A program made the position numbers and the translations under genes. Source: Calothrix sp. PCC 7103 (lineage in GTDB: Bacteria; Cyanobacteriota; Cyanobacteriia; Cyanobacteriales; Nostocaceae). From it: 64,000 nt of DNA. Of the stretch, positions 60,669-64,000 are shown piece after piece. Position 1 is the first letter of the stretch; each line of letters begins with the position of its first letter. The notes under the pieces are model-generated. The model had not been told where the DNA came from. It saw nothing but the letters and a program-made list of their open reading frames with translations, and made no database searches. Location: contig NZ_KB217478.1 in the NCBI RefSeq assembly GCF_000331305.1, forward strand, positions 1,843,679 through 1,907,678. The letters are read 5' to 3'.

Positions 60669-61859
60669 ATGCGCCCAATACTACCAGGTGGCAAAATTCT
60701 GGTTGTTGATGATAATGCTGATATGCGTGATTACTTACAGCGCATTCTTTCTGTACATTGGAGCGTTGAAGTCGCAAATAATGGCGAACAAGCAGTAATG
60801 TCTATAATTAACAACCCGCCAGACCTTGTTGTTACAGATATGAATATGACGGGAAGTGATGGTTTAGCGTTGCTGCGGGAGATTCGTGCAAATCGAAATG
60901 CCATACCTGTATTAATGTTGACAGCACAAGGGGATGAAGAAACCGCTGTAAATGGTTTGTTTGAAGGCGCCGATGATTTTATCGTAGAACCATTTGGGGC
61001 ACGCGAACTAATAACGCGCGTTGTCACACAGCTTGAAGTTAACCGTCTGAGGCAATATAACCGACAAGCAATGTTAGCTTCTGAGGAGCGATATCGTAAG
61101 TTATATGACACTTTACAAAAAAAAGAGGAACAACTTGCCTATGCACAACGTGCTGCGGGCATAGGGTTGTGGAGCTACGATTTGAAGACAAATACAGGTT
61201 TTGTGACTTCAGAGTGGCGCCATTTAATGGGATATCCAGAAAATGATGAACCTTGGAGCTTTGCAAAGTTCCTTATGTGTATACATGGTGATGACCAAAA
61301 GCGAATTAAAGCGGCCCATTGGAAAGCCGTGAATAATGAATCAGGCTTGGATACGGAATTTCGTATCAACCACCCTGAAAAAGGGCTACAATGGATTCTT
61401 TCACGCGCTCAATATATTCCACCTACCGAAAGTAATGATGCGGCTCGTTTACTGGGTTACATTATGAACATTACTGAGCGTAAACAATTTGATGAAGCGC
61501 TACGTTTAAGCCAGGAACGTTATAACTGCTTAAAAATGGTAACTGCGGCAATTGTCTGGACTGCGGCGCCGGACGGTCGCATTATAGAGGATGTACCGAT
61601 GTGGGAAGCATTTACAGGTCAAACTCCTGACGAGTATAAAGGGTATGGCTGGTTGAATGCACTGCACCCAGATGACCGCGACCCAACTTTAAGTCTGTGG
61701 ATAGATGCCCTTGAAATAAAACACCCTATAGAAACCCTATTTAGACTTCGCTTGCGTGATGGCACATACCAAGAAATGTTAACAGTTGGGTTACCTGTTT
61801 TTGATTGCGATGGCAACATATGGGAATGGGTAGGAACCGTTACGGAAGTTAGGAGTTAG
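60669..61859 (+). CDS. REC-PAS-PAS response regulator without output kinase
   Basis: The 396-residue protein has a receiver domain (about 9-125, ILVVDDNADMRDYLQRIL, phospho-acceptor Asp in VVTDMNMTGSDG). The usual lysine is replaced by Glu (DDFIVEPFGARELI in place of a VKPF). A short coiled coil (about 130-158) leads to two PAS domains, each ending in a PAC-like motif (LLGYIMNITERKQFDEAL and WEWVGTVTEV). No kinase, cyclase or DNA-binding domain follows. It may be a truncated hybrid kinase or a signal-relay adaptor. It lies between the MidA-type gene and ndhH, on the other strand. Confidence 0.82.
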   Translation: MRPILPGGKILVVDDNADMRDYLQRILSVHWSVEVANNGEQAVMSIINNPPDLVVTDMNMTGSDGLALLREIRANRNAIPVLMLTAQGDEETAVNGLFEGADDFIVEPFGARELITRVVTQLEVNRLRQYNRQAMLASEERYRKLYDTLQKKEEQLAYAQRAAGIGLWSYDLKTNTGFVTSEWRHLMGYPENDEPWSFAKFLMCIHGDDQKRIKAAHWKAVNNESGLDTEFRINHPEKGLQWILSRAQYIPPTESNDAARLLGYIMNITERKQFDEALRLSQERYNCLKMVTAAIVWTAAPDGRIIEDVPMWEAFTGQTPDEYKGYGWLNALHPDDRDPTLSLWIDALEIKHPIETLFRLRLRDGTYQEMLTVGLPVFDCDGNIWEWVGTVTEVRS

Positions 61860-61899
61860 GAGTATGTCACTATCCTAATTCCTAGCTCTCCGCGTCAGT

Positions 61900-63084
61900 T
61901 TATCGGTCTACGGAACCCATGATGATGTCGATGCTACCTAGAATTACTACGATATCGGCGACTTTAACACCGCGTAGTAATTGAGGCAGAATTTGGAGAT
62001 TATTGTAGTCAGCTGGACGAATTTTAAAGCGCCAAGGGAATACATTATCATCACCAACCATATAAATCCCTAATTCACCCTTACCGCTTTCAACGCGCGC
62101 GTAAGCTTCACCTTTAGGAATTTTGAATGATGGAGAGACTTTTTTAGCAACAAACTGGTAATCAAAACCGTTCCACTCAGATTTTGCACCTTCCATCATT
62201 CTCTTGGCTTCCAGGTTTTCATATGGTCCACCTGGAAGTGCTTTTAATGCTTGGCGAAGAATTTTGACTGATTCGCGCATTTCCCGCATCCGCACTACAT
62301 AGCGTGCCATGCAGTCGCCACCAGTTTCCCAATGTACTTCCCAGTCAAAATCATCGTAACATTCGTAGTGGTCAACTTTACGTAAGTCCCATTTCACGCC
62401 ACTAGCACGCAACATTGGACCAGAAAGTCCCCAATTTATTGCTTCGTCACGGGTAATAGTACCAATACCTTCAATACGGCGCCTAAAAATTGGGTTATTA
62501 GTCACCAATTTTTCGTATTCGTCTATTTTAGGTACAATGTAATCGCAAAATTCCAAGCATTTGTCTACCCAACCATAGGGTAAGTCAGCAGCAACACCAC
62601 CAACGCGCCAGTAGTTATTATTAACCATCCGATAACCTGTAGCAGCTTCCCACAGGTCGTATATCAATTCGCGTTCACGGAACTGGTAGAAAAAGGGAGT
62701 TTGGGCGCCAACGTCCGCAAGAAATGGGCCGAACCATAGTAAATGGTTAGCGATGCGGTTTAATTCCAGCATTATCACGCGAATGTATGACGCGCGCTTG
62801 GGTACGGTTATACCAGCAATTTTTTCTGGTGCATTTACAGTAACAGCTTCGTTAAACATACCAGCTGCATAGTCCCAACGACTCACGTAAGGGACATACA
62901 TTATAGTACTGCGGTTTTCTGCGATTTTTTCCATTCCTCGGTGTAAGTAACCTATCACCGGTTCGCAGTCAATACAGTCCTCACCGTCGAGGGTAACAAT
63001 TAACCGCATAACCCCGTGCATAGAGGGGTGATGCGGGCCCATGTTCAGCACCATCGGTTCGGTTCTAGTTTCAATTCTTGCCAT
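61900..63084 (-). CDS. ndhH: NAD(P)H-quinone oxidoreductase subunit H
   Basis: NdhH is the 49-kDa-type subunit of the photosynthetic NDH-1 complex, which moves electrons from ferredoxin to plastoquinone in respiration and cyclic flow on the thylakoid membrane. The 394-residue protein begins [20 protein letters not shown], with the quinone-site His-x-x-x-His near the N-terminus. It continues with [33 protein letters not shown] and [21 protein letters not shown] and ends DIIMGSVDR as usual. It is a single gene, convergent with the REC-PAS-PAS gene and divergent from rsmH. Confidence 0.97.
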   Translation of the reverse strand: MARIETRTEPMVLNMGPHHPSMHGVMRLIVTLDGEDCIDCEPVIGYLHRGMEKIAENRSTIMYVPYVSRWDYAAGMFNEAVTVNAPEKIAGITVPKRASYIRVIMLELNRIANHLLWFGPFLADVGAQTPFFYQFRERELIYDLWEAATGYRMVNNNYWRVGGVAADLPYGWVDKCLEFCDYIVPKIDEYEKLVTNNPIFRRRIEGIGTITRDEAINWGLSGPMLRASGVKWDLRKVDHYECYDDFDWEVHWETGGDCMARYVVRMREMRESVKILRQALKALPGGPYENLEAKRMMEGAKSEWNGFDYQFVAKKVSPSFKIPKGEAYARVESGKGELGIYMVGDDNVFPWRFKIRPADYNNLQILPQLLRGVKVADIVVILGSIDIIMGSVDR

Positions 63085-63606
63085 AAATTTTAGCGTTCTC
63101 CAGTTTGTAAAAATTTCAAATTGAACCGCGCACGATTGCTATAGTTATGCTATGGCGTCCCAACGTGTAGGCACTTAGGGAATAAGATAAGATGTTTAGT
63201 TTTGTTGCACATATTCAATTATATTGATATTGAGATTGAACCAACGAGCAGCGCCGGATTTTTTTAAGGAATATTGTCTACTTAGTCCAGCAATAAATCC
63301 CTAGGCTTAAAAATCGACCAGCAAAGACGCACAAACCAAATTTACCAATTTTACAGCTATACACTCTTGAAGTTAATATCTCAATCCCCAATCACAAGCA
63401 TAAGAAAATACTTACCTGTGAACTAGCAACATACAAGTCGCTTTTAATCAATATTATATTGTGACTTTATTTTTTTAAGTATAGATTCTTACCTAATTAC
63501 ACACAGAATACGTAGACAAAGTTTCACTCTCCTCTGTGCCCTCTGTGCCTCTGTGGTAAATATATAGATAATTAGCTATATTATTTTTTTCAATAATCTC
63601 CATTTA
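63085..63606. other. divergent upstream region of ndhH and rsmH, with repeats
   Basis: The 520-bp region holds both promoters. A CACAGAG-type repeat in reverse orientation (CCTCTGTGCCCTCTGTGCCT, CTGTGGTAAA) lies at about 63526-63560. The word TATGGCGTCCCAACGTGTAG near 63150 recalls other intergenic repeats. No coding remnant or known regulatory motif was recognised. Confidence 0.5.
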
Positions 63607-64000
63607 ATGAACCCCGACTCTTTAAAATCGCTTTCTCCTGAAGAACTGACATTTTCCCACATTCCTGTTTTACCTACCGAAGTAATCTCTGGTTTGGCAG
63701 TGCGGGCGGGTGGTCACTATTTAGATGCTACAGTTGGTGGTGGTGGTCATACTCGTTTGATATTAAATTCGGCGCCTGACGTTAGAGTCACAGCATTAGA
63801 CCAAGATGAAGATGCTTTAACTGCGGCACAAAAAGAACTAGCGGAGTTTGGGGACAGGGTAAAATTTATTCATACCAATTTTGCAACTTTTAAGTACCCA
63901 CCTCTTATTTATGATGGAATTTTGGCTGACTTAGGTGTAAGTTCGCATCATCTCGATACACCCGAACGCGGTTTTAGTTTCCGTAAAGAAGCTAATTTAG
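63607..64000 (+). CDS. rsmH: 16S rRNA (cytosine-1402-N4)-methyltransferase, 5' part
   Basis: RsmH (MraW) methylates N4 of C1402 in 16S rRNA. The first 131 codons are inside the window; the gene runs off the end. The N-terminus reads [20 protein letters not shown] then [19 protein letters not shown] (SAM-binding TVGxGGH), [18 protein letters not shown] and [20 protein letters not shown] with FSFRKEANL. These match the family order exactly. The ATG at 63607 is the only suitable start. Confidence 0.95.
   Translation, partial: MNPDSLKSLSPEELTFSHIPVLPTEVISGLAVRAGGHYLDATVGGGGHTRLILNSAPDVRVTALDQDEDALTAAQKELAEFGDRVKFIHTNFATFKYPPLIYDGILADLGVSSHHLDTPERGFSFRKEANL

Overview
The window comes from the chromosome of a cyanobacterium, most likely a filamentous member of the Nostocales group, although the sequence does not fix the genus. 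The evidence is a set of cyanobacterial genes: nblA (phycobilisome degradation), psb34 (photosystem II assembly), ndhH (photosynthetic complex I), a CruP-type lycopene cyclase paralog, a fused thiO-thiG gene, a PEP-CTERM surface protein, DUF1400 hydrolases and a MASE1 histidine kinase. The DNA is AT-rich. The palindrome GGCGCC occurs in nearly every gene. GATC is almost absent, and the usual cyanobacterial palindrome HIP1, which contains GATC, was not seen.

Layout. 1-5.8 kb: the end of a 2OG-Fe(II) oxygenase gene, a small membrane protein, then a BtaA-like aminocarboxypropyl transferase overlapping or abutting a GNAT acyltransferase and followed, past a repeat array, by an OleC-like AMP ligase and a Uma2 nuclease. 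6-18 kb: M48 protease, methionine-salvage genes mtnD and, 8 kb further on, mtnX-mtnB, plus a PEP-CTERM protein, radC, a phosphoribulokinase-like kinase, an O-methyltransferase, trhO, tRNA-Ala(TGC) and an AIM24 protein. 18-28 kb: DUF1400 hydrolase, subtilase, rpe, HAD hydrolase, nurA and a five-domain response regulator. 28-36 kb: MscS channel, TspO-like protein, a large TpsA-type hemagglutinin, and a divergent amidohydrolase / isochorismatase-cupin cluster.

36-43.7 kb is the most accessory-looking part. It has a decayed IS200/IS605 tnpB right end, several copies of an imperfect palindromic element, a second DUF1400 hydrolase, a stand-alone papain-fold toxin gene with a probable immunity gene, about 1.1 kb of duplicated hairpin-rich noncoding DNA, a MITE copy, a MASE1 histidine kinase and nblA. 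43.7-55 kb is mostly housekeeping: cruP-like, hisC, cimA, a [2Fe-2S] ferredoxin, thiO-thiG, psb34 and a TPR protein. 55-64 kb holds an XRE regulator divergent from an unknown 390-residue protein, a nucleoside hydrolase, a beta-hydroxyacid dehydrogenase, a previously easy-to-miss 31-residue membrane protein, a MidA-type methyltransferase, a REC-PAS-PAS protein, ndhH, and the start of rsmH.

Best candidates for new biology: the BtaA-like/GNAT/AMP-ligase cassette (possible N-acylated aminocarboxypropyl metabolite), the orphan toxin-immunity pair with its neighbouring hairpin repeats, the genome-wide GATC avoidance with GGCGCC enrichment, the mobile palindromic elements, and the divergent XRE/unknown gene pair. 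All functional statements rest on reading the translated sequences and recalled family motifs. No database search was run.
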